A stretch of DNA of 34,520 nt from JBOFOR01 sp051654865 (GTDB lineage Bacteria; Bacillota; Clostridia; Peptostreptococcales; Peptostreptococcaceae), in NCBI GenBank assembly GCA_051654865.1, contig JBOFYV010000057.1, positions 1-34,520 on the forward strand, read 5' to 3'. Both the position numbers and the translations under genes were made by a program. Positions 8,141 through 15,664 of the stretch are shown piece by piece (the first letter of the stretch is position 1; each line of letters begins with the position of its first letter). The notes beneath the pieces were generated by a model. The model was not told the origin of the DNA. It did not search any database and saw only the letters and a program-made list of their open reading frames with translations.

Positions 8141-8419
8141 TTAAGCAACAACTATCATGTGTCTTATTACGTTTTCGTTTATCTTTAAGTTTCTATCTAA
8201 TTCTTTAGGTACTTCAACACCAGCGTTAAAGTTTACTAACACGTAGTGACCTTCGTTGAACTTAGCTATTGGGTAAGCTAATTTCTTAGTTCCCCATACA
8301 TCAACTTTAACTACATCTCCGTTAGTAGCAACAACTTCCTTAACCTTGTTAAGTATAGCTTCTCTTGCTTCTTCTTCAGCGTTTGGCTTTACTACGAAAA
8401 CTAATTCATAATTTCTCAT
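8141..8419 (-). CDS. rpsF: 30S ribosomal protein S6
   Basis: Small-subunit platform protein that binds S18 and 16S rRNA. It starts MRNYELVFVVKP and holds the core WGTKKLAYPIAKFNEGHYVLVNF. Length 92 residues is typical. The start ATG at 8419 has GGGAGGTG upstream. It is the first gene of its operon behind a consensus promoter and a leader with two stem-loops. Confidence 0.97.
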   Translation of the reverse strand: MRNYELVFVVKPNAEEEAREAILNKVKEVVATNGDVVKVDVWGTKKLAYPIAKFNEGHYVLVNFNAGVEVPKELDRNLKINENVIRHMIVVA

Positions 8420-8490
8420 TATTTTTCACCTCCCTTTGGACTTAACGGCTCTACTTAGTAGAGCAGAGAAATGAGATTCAAATCTCATAC
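8420..8490 (-). promoter_or_regulatory. Structured rpsF leader, candidate S6:S18 binding RNA
   Basis: The transcribed leader contains two adjacent stem-loops on the minus strand: ATGAGATT/AATCTCAT, and GCTCTAC-TAA-GTAGAGC followed by CCGTTAAG. Autoregulatory S6:S18 leader RNAs with a conserved CCG are known in many bacteria. The CCG here sits beside the second stem rather than clearly inside a bulge, so assignment to that family is tentative. The first hairpin lacks a T run, so it is not a terminator. Confidence 0.45.
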
Positions 8491-8496
8491 CTACAC

Positions 8497-8525
8497 ATTT
8501 TATCATTAGTTTCTACAATTGTCAA
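8497..8525 (-). promoter_or_regulatory. Promoter of rpsF-ssb-rpsR
   Basis: On the minus strand a perfect -35 TTGACA (8525-8520), a 17-base spacer and -10 TAAAAT (8502-8497). The predicted transcription start is near 8490, giving a leader of about 70 bases. Confidence 0.88.
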
Positions 8526-8655
8526 TTTGATTTTTGATTACATATTTTATTATTACATTTTTTTTATAGTTCATACGTATATATTAGAATCATTTGGATA
8601 ATACTAAAGTTATATAGCCCCCATAACTTAAATATATTTCATCCCAATCTCCCCT

Positions 8656-8685
8656 AAAAAGGATGGTCTTACGACCATCCTTTTT
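8656..8685 (-). terminator. Terminator of the aminotransferase gene
   Basis: A 13-bp stem (AAAAAGGATGGTC / GACCATCCTTTTT) with loop TTAC. It lies about 25 bases past the aminotransferase stop and has A and T tails on both sides, so it can also block plus-strand transcription. Confidence 0.92.
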
Positions 8686-8710
8686 TACATTCAAATATAT
8701 TATTTTAACT

Positions 8711-9913
8711 CTATGCCTCTACCTCTACCGCCATATGTTTTTTTAAAACTGTACTTAATCTTTTTATTCCTTCAACTATTCTTTCATCTGACATAGTTGA
8801 ATAATTCAATCTAAAACAATTTTCTTTTCCTCCATTAGGGAAGAAAGAACCACCTGGGACATATGCAACATTATTAGCTACACATTCTTCCATTATCACT
8901 CTAGAGTCTAGATTATCCGGAAGTTCAACCCATGTAAATAAGCCCCCCTCTGGATAAGTATATTTTAGCCCTTCTGGGAATTCTTCTTTCATTGTATTTA
9001 ACATTAAGTCTCTACGTCGAGTATACACTTCTTTTATCTTTTTTACATGAGCATCTAGGTCATATATATCCATAAACTTACTTATCTCTCTTTGTGATAT
9101 AGTTGATGCTTGTAGGTCTGCCCCTTGTTTTATAAATATGTACTTACTTAATATTTCTGGAGATGCGCATATCCATCCTATTCTGTATCCTGGACAGAAT
9201 ATCTTTGAAAAACTACCTAAAAATATTACTAGCCCTTTTTTATCCATTGATTTTAAAGATGGTAAGTTTTCACCTTCAAATCTTAATTCTCCATATGGAT
9301 TATCTTCAACTACTGGTATCTCATATTTTGATATTATGTCCATAAATTTTTTACGTCTTCCTAGTGGCCATGTTCTACCTGTAGGATTTTGAAAATCTGG
9401 GATAACATAGATCATTTTAACTCTTTCTGTTGTTTGTAGAATATATTCTAACTCTTCCATTATCATTCCATTTTCATCGGTTGGCACTTCTATAAATTTA
9501 GGTCCGTAAGCTTTAAATGCATTTATAGCTCCTAAATATGATGGACTCTCACATAAAACTACGTCTCCTTCATCTAAAAATACCTTACCTGAAAAATCTA
9601 GACCTTGTTGAGACCCATTTGTTATAAGTATATTATCCTTTGTTACATTTGTTTTGTTTTTACTATTCATTCTGTCGGCTATATGTTCTCTAAGTGGGGC
9701 AAATCCTTCAGTTGTTGAATATTGTAGCGCTGCTGTACCTGATTCTTCAAGAACTAAAGTAGATATTTTTTTCATTTCCTCTACTGGAAATAATTCTGGA
9801 GCAGGTAATCCTCCTGCAAAAGATATTACTTCTGGTTTCTCTGTAAGCTTTAAAAGCTCTCTTATCTCTGATCCCTTTAAACCGTCCATTCTTCTTGCAA
9901 AATTAATAGCCAT
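8711..9913 (-). CDS. PLP-dependent aminotransferase (class I/II, MocR/LysN-like)
   Basis: Fold-type I aminotransferase of 400 residues, standalone (no GntR domain). Visible landmarks: the N-terminal SFAGGLPAPELFP, the Y of LQYSTTEG, the NPTG motif (about 176), D204 and Y207 of EDNPY, the Schiff-base lysine K237 in GSFSKIFCPGYR, and a C-terminal FRLNYS arginine for the substrate carboxylate. Relatives act on 2-oxoglutarate and aromatic, branched or 2-aminoadipate substrates; I cannot choose the substrate. The ATG at 9913 has GGGGGA upstream. It is monocistronic with its own terminator. Confidence 0.88.
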   Translation of the reverse strand: MAINFARRMDGLKGSEIRELLKLTEKPEVISFAGGLPAPELFPVEEMKKISTLVLEESGTAALQYSTTEGFAPLREHIADRMNSKNKTNVTKDNILITNGSQQGLDFSGKVFLDEGDVVLCESPSYLGAINAFKAYGPKFIEVPTDENGMIMEELEYILQTTERVKMIYVIPDFQNPTGRTWPLGRRKKFMDIISKYEIPVVEDNPYGELRFEGENLPSLKSMDKKGLVIFLGSFSKIFCPGYRIGWICASPEILSKYIFIKQGADLQASTISQREISKFMDIYDLDAHVKKIKEVYTRRRDLMLNTMKEEFPEGLKYTYPEGGLFTWVELPDNLDSRVIMEECVANNVAYVPGGSFFPNGGKENCFRLNYSTMSDERIVEGIKRLSTVLKKHMAVEVEA

Positions 9914-9950
9914 AATTAAGCATCCCCCTTCAATTAAGTACTTTAATTTA

Positions 9951-9979
9951 ATTATAGCAAAGTAATGTTGGGTTTTAAT
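9951..9979 (-). promoter_or_regulatory. Possible promoter of the aminotransferase gene
   Basis: A perfect TATAAT on the minus strand (9956-9951) lies 37 bases upstream of the start codon. The -35 at a 17-base spacing is ATTAAA, a poor match. The call rests on the -10 and the position. Confidence 0.35.
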
Positions 9980-10012
9980 AGGAATTGAACATTTTTTCTA
10001 AATATTTTGAAT

Positions 10013-10198
10013 TTATTTTCCGACAATTTTCTTTATTCTTTTTTCTAATGTTTCTCTATCTAACATTATCAATCTAGAACATTGAACACATTTTATTTTT
10101 ATATCCATACCTATCCTTGTAATTTCAAATTGTTTACATCCACACGCATGTTGTTTTTTTAGTTCAACAACATCTCCTACTTTTAAATCTATAGGCAT
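10013..10198 (-). CDS. DUF951 small zinc-ribbon-like protein (YyzM family)
   Basis: A 61-residue protein with a basic C-terminus. It begins MPIDLKVGDVVELKKQHACG and has cysteine pairs C-G-C (about 19-21) and C-x2-C (about 37-40) that could bind zinc, in an SH3-like beta fold. The function is unknown; relatives are widespread near ribosomal and chromosome-segregation genes of Firmicutes. GGAGG precedes the ATG. It follows DUF3343 by 11 bases, so the two are probably co-transcribed. No clear terminator is seen after it. Confidence 0.85.
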   Translation of the reverse strand: MPIDLKVGDVVELKKQHACGCKQFEITRIGMDIKIKCVQCSRLIMLDRETLEKRIKKIVGK

Positions 10199-10209
10199 TT
10201 TCTCTCCTC

Positions 10210-10473
10210 CTAATCTATCTTATTTACTTCTTTTGTCCCATTTTCTAATCGATTTATACGATATATACCTTTGTATTCTATTGAATTATCTTTTAGTACA
10301 GATTGTACGCTATTTAGATCATTATGTAAAAATCTTATAGATATACCACAACTAGCTGTAATTTCCCTTGGCGTTGGTAGTGTTGTAGACTTTATATTTT
10401 TTTCTCCGAATAATTTATCTGATCTTATCGCATGATGCGTAGAGTTAAATGATACTATATACATTTCATTCAT
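10210..10473 (-). CDS. DUF3343 protein (putative Se/S trafficking)
   Basis: An 87-residue protein of the DUF3343 family. Typical features are the opening YIVSFNSTHHAIRSDKLF, the TLPTPREITASCGISIRF segment with the conserved Pro-Thr-Pro and the cysteine at about residue 42, and a ferredoxin-like length. Comparative genomics has linked the family with YedF and selenium metabolism. The cysteine sits where a redox or persulfide role would be expected, but no activity is shown here. It lies downstream of yedF, separated by a terminator, and directly upstream of DUF951. Confidence 0.8.
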   Translation of the reverse strand: MNEMYIVSFNSTHHAIRSDKLFGEKNIKSTTLPTPREITASCGISIRFLHNDLNSVQSVLKDNSIEYKGIYRINRLENGTKEVNKID

Positions 10474-10505
10474 TATTTTTCCTCTTTTCTTATTTATTAA
10501 AAGTA

Positions 10506-10529
10506 AGGCTACACGTTTTTATGTAGCCT
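10506..10529 (-). terminator. Terminator after yedF
   Basis: An 8-bp stem AGGCTACA / TGTAGCCT with an 8-base loop, seven bases past the yedF stop. On the minus strand it is followed by TTACTTTTAA, an imperfect T tract, so read-through into the DUF3343 gene is likely. Confidence 0.7.
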
Positions 10530-10536
10530 CTATTAT

Positions 10537-11127
10537 TTACATAGATATAGTTTGTGATGAATTTTTCATTATATCCACGATTGTGTACATATTAGTTACA
10601 CAACCTACATGTAGGTTATTCTTTAGATTATAATAATCTAAGCATGTTCCACATGATAAAATTTGTGTTCCACCTTCTTCCAGTATTTTTAAATGCTCTA
10701 CTGTTGCTTCATTTTCAGTGGTTAACTTTATTCCTGAATTAACAAAAACTATATTTTTAGGATATGGTTTAGCTTCTGTTAATGTATATATGAATCCCTT
10801 CATCAGAACTTCTCCTAATTCATCATTTCCAGTTCCCATTTTATCTGAAGATATAAATATACATTTATCTTCTAATTCAATCTCATTTTTTTCCTCTATT
10901 ATAACATTTTCTCCCTTTTTTATCTCTATTAAAATTAAATCTTTTTCTTCCTTAATTACATTAGATTCACAATTCATAGAGTTTGCTAATTTTAATATAT
11001 TTTCTTTTGCTATTGCATTATCTACAGTTACTTTAACTATTCCATCTTGAATTTTATCTAATTCCTTTTTCGTATTTATAACAGGTTTTGGACAAGCTAA
11101 TCCCCTTGCATCTACTTCTATAAACAT
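10537..11127 (-). CDS. yedF: Selenium-metabolism-associated protein YedF
   Basis: A 196-residue fusion of an N-terminal TusA/SirA-like domain (residues 1-70, motif DARGLACPKPV with the CPxP cysteine) and a C-terminal DsrE-like domain (about 88-190, ending near SCGTCLDYYNLK). TusA-like cysteines carry sulfur or selenium as a persulfide, and this architecture is typically found in genomes that have SelD. No selD is present in the window, so use of selenium is inferred from the family. The ATG at 11127 has GAGGAGAGG upstream. Cytosolic; no membrane segments. Confidence 0.88.
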   Translation of the reverse strand: MFIEVDARGLACPKPVINTKKELDKIQDGIVKVTVDNAIAKENILKLANSMNCESNVIKEEKDLILIEIKKGENVIIEEKNEIELEDKCIFISSDKMGTGNDELGEVLMKGFIYTLTEAKPYPKNIVFVNSGIKLTTENEATVEHLKILEEGGTQILSCGTCLDYYNLKNNLHVGCVTNMYTIVDIMKNSSQTISM

Positions 11128-11223
11128 TTATCTAACCTCTCCTCTTAGTAATTTATACTTTATTTTATCATACCAATACTTCTTATTAATCATTTATCTT
11201 TACTAATTTCTACATACTAAAAA

Positions 11224-11246
11224 AGATTCCTTCTATAAAGGAATCT
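11224..11246 (-). terminator. Terminator of the HTH-TPR regulator gene
   Basis: A 9-bp stem AGATTCCTT / AAGGAATCT with a 5-base loop, followed on the minus strand by TTTTTT (counting the last stem base). It is about 55 bases past the regulator stop and upstream of yedF. Confidence 0.85.
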
Positions 11247-11286
11247 CATTAGTTGTTATTTATTAATGTAATATTCAACAATTTGT

Positions 11287-11306
11287 ATATAAAGATATCT
11301 TTATAT
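11287..11306. repeat. Perfect 20-bp palindrome over the regulator stop codon
   Basis: ATATAAAGATATCTTTATAT is a perfect self-complementary 20-mer. It covers the TAA stop of the HTH-TPR gene (11303-11301). No T tract follows, and the true terminator lies 40 bases further. It could be an operator or an mRNA end structure; AT-rich sequence makes chance palindromes more likely. Confidence 0.6.
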
Positions 11307-12593
11307 TATTTGTAAATTCTTGTACATGAATACTCCTTTTTGGTAGAATTCAAGTTCTTTTTCTTTTGATGTATCTGAATATAATTGACCTAAATCAATA
11401 TATAAATTTGCTAATATTTTATTATCTCCAATTTCAGAAATAATACTTATACACTTGTTTAAGTATTCTATAGAACGTTCATTTTCATGTTGTAATCCAT
11501 ACATTTCTGAATAATATTTTAAAATTTTATATTCACTATATTTATTTTTAGTCTTTATTGCTGATGCTAATGCTATTTTACAATATTTTTTAGCCATATC
11601 ATATTCTTGACTATTAATATAAACTTCTATAATTTTAAATAAACCATTCATCATATACTCATCTTCATCTTGTTTCTTTATTTCATAAACTTTATGAGAA
11701 TACTCAAGTACTTTATCCATTTCTCCCATAGTTCTATAAACATCTGAAATAGTTAAGTATACATTTGCCAGACCAGTTCTATTTTCTTCTCTTTCTAGCG
11801 TTTCTAATACTTTCTTGAAACACTCTTTTGATTCTTCATATCTACCTATTTGTAATAAATTATTGGCCTTTAGAATCATTGTATCTAAGTCTTCTTTTTC
11901 ATTTTCTTTTATATCTAATTCATTTATCTTTTCTATGTATTCTATTGATTTATTTGGATTATCTAGCTTTATATGACATTTAGCTATTTTACTATATAGC
12001 TCTTTATATATTTCTACTGATTCTATTTTTCCTTCTATTAGCACTTCTTCTGCAAAATCAAAGTGGCTAACTGCGCCTTTATAGAATTCCTCTTTCATAT
12101 ATATATTACCTATATTAAAATAACACTTAAATATACTTTCTTTATCATTATTTTTTATAAAGAAGTATAATGCTTTCTCATAATTTATAACTGCTTCACT
12201 ATGCTTGTCCCTTTTTACATTTATTTCTCCAAGCAAGAAGTTACTTTTACCATAGTTATCTATAAGATTGTACTCTCTACATATTTCACAAATATCCATT
12301 ATTTTAGTTTCTGCTTTATCTAGTTCATTGCATTTTATAAAAACTTCACTTTGAAGTATTAAGTTATCTGTAATTTTCTTTGCTTGCATTTCTTTTGTTT
12401 CTAGAAGATGATCTATACTTACTTCTAGTTTTTCTGCTAAGTAGTCTAATAATTCATAACTGGTATGAGATTTATCTCTTTCTATATGACTAATTTGAGC
12501 AGCTGTTATCCTATCTCCTGCTAACTCTTTTAATGTCATATTTTTTTGTTTTCTTAATCTTTTTATTTTCTCTCCTAAACTCAAAATATCCAT
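11301..12593 (-). CDS. HTH (Xre-type) regulator with TPR repeats
   Basis: A 430-residue cytosolic protein. An N-terminal Cro/C1 helix-turn-helix (about residues 5-60; IKRLRKQKNMTLKELAG then ITAAQISHIERDKS) is followed by about 360 residues of tandem TPR-like helical hairpins rich in NIG, YMKEE and YEKAL patterns. This resembles RRNPP-type regulators that bind peptides, and the SinR/Rgg-like clostridial family. The ATG at 12593 is chosen because GGGGGAG lies six bases upstream; an open frame continues 27 codons further without a ribosome site. It stands alone between the cysteine desulfurase and yedF; I find no adjacent signal-peptide gene. Confidence 0.82.
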   Translation of the reverse strand: MDILSLGEKIKRLRKQKNMTLKELAGDRITAAQISHIERDKSHTSYELLDYLAEKLEVSIDHLLETKEMQAKKITDNLILQSEVFIKCNELDKAETKIMDICEICREYNLIDNYGKSNFLLGEINVKRDKHSEAVINYEKALYFFIKNNDKESIFKCYFNIGNIYMKEEFYKGAVSHFDFAEEVLIEGKIESVEIYKELYSKIAKCHIKLDNPNKSIEYIEKINELDIKENEKEDLDTMILKANNLLQIGRYEESKECFKKVLETLEREENRTGLANVYLTISDVYRTMGEMDKVLEYSHKVYEIKKQDEDEYMMNGLFKIIEVYINSQEYDMAKKYCKIALASAIKTKNKYSEYKILKYYSEMYGLQHENERSIEYLNKCISIISEIGDNKILANLYIDLGQLYSDTSKEKELEFYQKGVFMYKNLQII

Positions 12594-12645
12594 ACTACTC
12601 TCCCCCTGAAAGCATTTTCTCATTATAATATAATTATAACTTATA

Positions 12646-12674
12646 TTTATATTAAAAACACTATCTATTTTCAA
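12646..12674 (-). promoter_or_regulatory. Possible promoter of the HTH-TPR regulator
   Basis: On the minus strand TTGAAA (12674-12669), a 17-base spacer and TATAAA (12651-12646), about 50 bases upstream of the start. The region is very AT-rich, so chance matches are common. Confidence 0.4.
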
Positions 12675-12754
12675 AGTATTTAAAAATTTGATTAAATTAG
12701 ATAAATTTTACTATATTTCTAGTATTATTTGTCTATATTTGTCTATGTTTTAGA

Positions 12755-12796
12755 AAAATAAAAGCATAATAGCTTCTGCTATTATGCTTTTATTTT
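12755..12796 (-). terminator. Terminator of soj-parB-cysteine desulfurase
   Basis: A perfect 19-bp inverted repeat (12755-12773 / 12778-12796) with a 4-base loop. The stem begins in the stop codon of the cysteine desulfurase gene and ends in a T-rich tail on the minus strand. Confidence 0.9.
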
Positions 12797-13937
12797 AATT
12801 ATATTTAGAAATTTTTATTAGTGCTTTGATCGCACTATCTATATCATCTTTTGTATTAAAATATCCTAAACTAAATCTCACTGCACCCTGTTCTAATGTT
12901 CCTAGAGTTTTGTGAGCTAAAGGTGAACAGTGTATACCTGATCTAGTTGCAATATCATATTCGCTATCTAGCAAGAATGTTATCTCTCCAGAGTCCATAT
13001 TTTTAATATTTATTGATATTACTGCTGCTCTTTTTTTACTATCCATTGGCCCATATATAATTATATTAGGAACTTTTTGTAATTCCATAAGCATATATTC
13101 GCAAAGTTCTTCTTCATGCTTCCTTATATTTTCAATACCTTTTTCAAGTATAAATTTAATACCTTCATTTAGACCTACTATTCCCGGTGTATTATGCGTA
13201 CCCGATTCATATTTATCAGGCAATAAATTAGGTTGGAATAAATCCTCAGATTTACTTCCAGTTCCACCTTCTTTTAATACGTCTAATTCTAACCCTTCTT
13301 TTATATATAATATACCTGTTCCTTGTGGACCAAGTAAACATTTATGTCCAGGTGCTGCTATCATATCAACATTTATTTCTTTTGTATTTATATCATATAC
13401 ACCAGCTGTTTGAGATGCATCTACTAAATACAGAATATTATTTTCTTTAGCTATATCTCCAACAGCTTTAATATCTATTAAGGTTCCACATACATTTGAA
13501 GCATGTGTTGTTACTATTAGCTTTGTATTTGATTTTATAGCTTTCTTTAAATCTTCTATATCTAATTTTCCTTCTTCATCACATTGAACTACTGTATTTT
13601 CAATATTATTCTTTTCTAAGGACTTTATAGGTCTTATCACTGAGTTGTGCTCCATACTTGTAGTTATTATATGGTCTCCACTCTTTACAGCTCCTTTTAT
13701 TGCTAAGTTTAAAGAGTCCGTTGCATTATTAGTAAACACTATACTCATAGGATTATCTACATTAAAAAGTTTTGCTATATTTTCTCTTGCATCATATATC
13801 TCTCTTGCTGCTTTCATAGCCAACTTATGTCCAGCCCTACCAGGATTAGCACAGTAATTTTTCATACAATCCATAATTGCATTATATACGCAGTCTGGTT
13901 TTGGATATGTAGTAGCTGCATTATCTAAATAAATCAT
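12795..13937 (-). CDS. Cysteine desulfurase family protein (NifS/Csd-like, class V)
   Basis: A 380-residue PLP enzyme that mobilises sulfur (or selenium) from cysteine as a persulfide. Landmarks are MIYLDNAATTYPKP at the start, the stacking histidine H97 in SMEHNSV, D173 in LVDASQT, Schiff-base K199 in APGHKCLLG, and catalytic C337 in RSGIHCSPLAHKTLG. It belongs to the type often seen with YedF, not to the IscS/IscU cluster. It follows parB by 22 bp, so it is the last gene of soj-parB-csd and ends in a strong terminator. The physical link with segregation genes is unexplained. Confidence 0.93.
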   Translation of the reverse strand: MIYLDNAATTYPKPDCVYNAIMDCMKNYCANPGRAGHKLAMKAAREIYDARENIAKLFNVDNPMSIVFTNNATDSLNLAIKGAVKSGDHIITTSMEHNSVIRPIKSLEKNNIENTVVQCDEEGKLDIEDLKKAIKSNTKLIVTTHASNVCGTLIDIKAVGDIAKENNILYLVDASQTAGVYDINTKEINVDMIAAPGHKCLLGPQGTGILYIKEGLELDVLKEGGTGSKSEDLFQPNLLPDKYESGTHNTPGIVGLNEGIKFILEKGIENIRKHEEELCEYMLMELQKVPNIIIYGPMDSKKRAAVISINIKNMDSGEITFLLDSEYDIATRSGIHCSPLAHKTLGTLEQGAVRFSLGYFNTKDDIDSAIKALIKISKYN

Positions 13938-13959
13938 ATCCTACTTTCCTTTCTTTCTA

Positions 13960-14835
13960 CTAATTCTCTTCAAGAAGCATAGATACTATATTACTTAAAT
14001 CTTCATCATTATAATATTCTATTTCTATTTTTCCTTTTTTCTTACCCTTAGATATATTTACTTTTGTTCCAAACATACTTCTTAGCTTTTCTTCTACGTC
14101 TACTATAAATACATCCTTTTGTTTTTCTTTTTTTGGTAATTCATCTATATTATTTTCACTAATTTTCTTAGCTAAACGCTCTATCTCTCTTACAGATAAT
14201 TGCTCATCAACTGCTTTTTTAGCTAATTCTAATTGTAATGTTGAATCAGTTACCCTAAGCAATGCTTTACCATGACCTGCTGTTAAAATAGCTTCCTCTA
14301 TCATTGTTATTACATCCTCACAAAGATTCAATAATCTAAGTGTATTTGTTATATGAGGTCTACTTTTACCTACAGCCTCTGATATTTCTTCTTGTGTAAC
14401 TTCATAATGTTGAATTAAGCTTTTGTATGCCTTGGCTTCTTCTATCGGGTTTAATTCTTCCCTTTGTAAGTTTTCTATAAGAGCTATTTCCATAATCTCT
14501 TTCATTGGAATATCTTTTATAACTGCAGGTATATTCTTTTTATCTGCTAGTTTAGATGCCCTATATCTTCTTTCCCCAGCAATTATCATATATTTACCTT
14601 TTTCATCAGGCTTTACTACTATTGGCTGAAGCACTCCATAATTTTTTATCGATTCACTTAGTACTTTTATTTTCTCTTCATCAAACACCCTTCTAGGTTG
14701 CTCTTCATTTGGGTATACATTTTTTAACTCTATATTTAATATTTCTTTTTCATCTACTTCTTCTTTAATATCTGGGATTAATGCACTTAGGCCTCTCCCT
14801 AGTCTATTATTTCTCTTAGGTGCTTTCTTTTCCAT
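13960..14835 (-). CDS. parB: Chromosome partitioning protein ParB (Spo0J)
   Basis: CTP-dependent DNA clamp that loads at parS, organises the origin and recruits SMC. The Soj-activating N-terminus RNNRLGRGLSALIPD is present, as are the CTP-binding motif GERRYRASKLA (about residue 87), the helix-turn-helix EEISEAVGKSRPHITNTLRLL (about 138-160), and a C-terminal dimer domain. At 291 residues it is the usual length. It lies one base after the soj stop, and its Shine-Dalgarno GAGGAGG lies inside the soj end, so translation is coupled. Confidence 0.96.
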   Translation of the reverse strand: MEKKAPKRNNRLGRGLSALIPDIKEEVDEKEILNIELKNVYPNEEQPRRVFDEEKIKVLSESIKNYGVLQPIVVKPDEKGKYMIIAGERRYRASKLADKKNIPAVIKDIPMKEIMEIALIENLQREELNPIEEAKAYKSLIQHYEVTQEEISEAVGKSRPHITNTLRLLNLCEDVITMIEEAILTAGHGKALLRVTDSTLQLELAKKAVDEQLSVREIERLAKKISENNIDELPKKEKQKDVFIVDVEEKLRSMFGTKVNISKGKKKGKIEIEYYNDEDLSNIVSMLLEEN

Positions 14836-14836
14836 A

Positions 14837-15610
14837 TTATATTATATCCTCCTCTAAATCTATAAACTCTTCTGCTAATTCCATATATGCTAAGGAACCT
14901 TTGCACCTAGGATCATAGTAAATTGCTGGCTTTCCATATCCAGGAGCTTCAGCTAACCTTACATTTCTAGGAATTAGTGTAGTATATACACTTCCTTTGA
15001 AATATTTTTTAACTTCATCAACCACCTCTATGGATAATCTCGCTCTACCATTAAACATACTAAGCACTACACCTTGTATATCTAGTTTAGGATTTAGCCT
15101 TGATCTAACTAATTTTATAGTTTCCATAAGTTGACTAACACCTTCAAGCGCATAATATTCACATTGTATTGGTATTAATACACTATCTACAGCAGTCAGA
15201 CAATTTATAGTTAACATTCCTAATGAAGGAGGGCAATCTATAAATATGTAATCATATTCTCCTCTTACACTATCTATTTGATTTTTTAATATGTACTCTC
15301 TATTTTCCATAGTTCCTAACTCTATCTCAGCCCCAGACAGATCTGTTGCTGCAGCAACTATATCTATATTTTCAAATTCTGTAGTTAGAATAGCATCTTT
15401 TATACTTATATCATCTAACATCACTTCATATATAGTGTTCTCTACACTACTTTTGTCTATTCCATAGCCACTGGTTGTATTTCCTTGTGGATCCATGTCT
15501 AGTACTAATATTTTCTTTCCCATTGTTCCTAAACTTGCAGTCAAATTTACATTTGTAGTAGTTTTTCCTACTCCACCCTTTTGATTAAACACAGCTATTA
15601 CTTTGCTCAT
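14837..15610 (-). CDS. soj: Chromosome partitioning ATPase ParA (Soj)
   Basis: Walker-type ATPase that cooperates with ParB in origin segregation and regulates DnaA in Bacillus. The deviant Walker A KGGVGKTTTNVN lies at residues 11-22, Walker A' and switch LVLDMDPQGN at about 36, and Walker B IFIDCPPSLG near 127. Length 257 residues is standard. The ATG at 15610 has GGGGGAG upstream. A terminator behind noc separates it from noc, so it must have its own promoter in the 15611-15640 stretch or rely on read-through. Confidence 0.97.
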   Translation of the reverse strand: MSKVIAVFNQKGGVGKTTTNVNLTASLGTMGKKILVLDMDPQGNTTSGYGIDKSSVENTIYEVMLDDISIKDAILTTEFENIDIVAAATDLSGAEIELGTMENREYILKNQIDSVRGEYDYIFIDCPPSLGMLTINCLTAVDSVLIPIQCEYYALEGVSQLMETIKLVRSRLNPKLDIQGVVLSMFNGRARLSIEVVDEVKKYFKGSVYTTLIPRNVRLAEAPGYGKPAIYYDPRCKGSLAYMELAEEFIDLEEDII

Positions 15611-15640
15611 ATGATTCTCCCCCTGTCTCTTTCAAAAAAA

Positions 15641-15661
15641 GATTACTGCTTTGCAGTAACC
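15641..15661 (-). terminator. Terminator of noc
   Basis: On the minus strand GGTTACTGC-AAA-GCAGTAATC forms a 9-bp stem including one G-U pair and is followed by seven T residues. It starts a few bases past the noc stop. Confidence 0.88.
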
Positions 15662-15664
15662 TTT

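Noticed and set aside
10210..10473. In-frame selenocysteine in the DUF3343 gene
   Set aside because: The frame holds an ordinary Cys codon at the conserved position and no internal TGA.
11247..11300. Possible short signal-peptide gene for the HTH-TPR regulator
   Set aside because: The only short frame after the regulator is about 10 codons, starts with TTG and lacks a Shine-Dalgarno.
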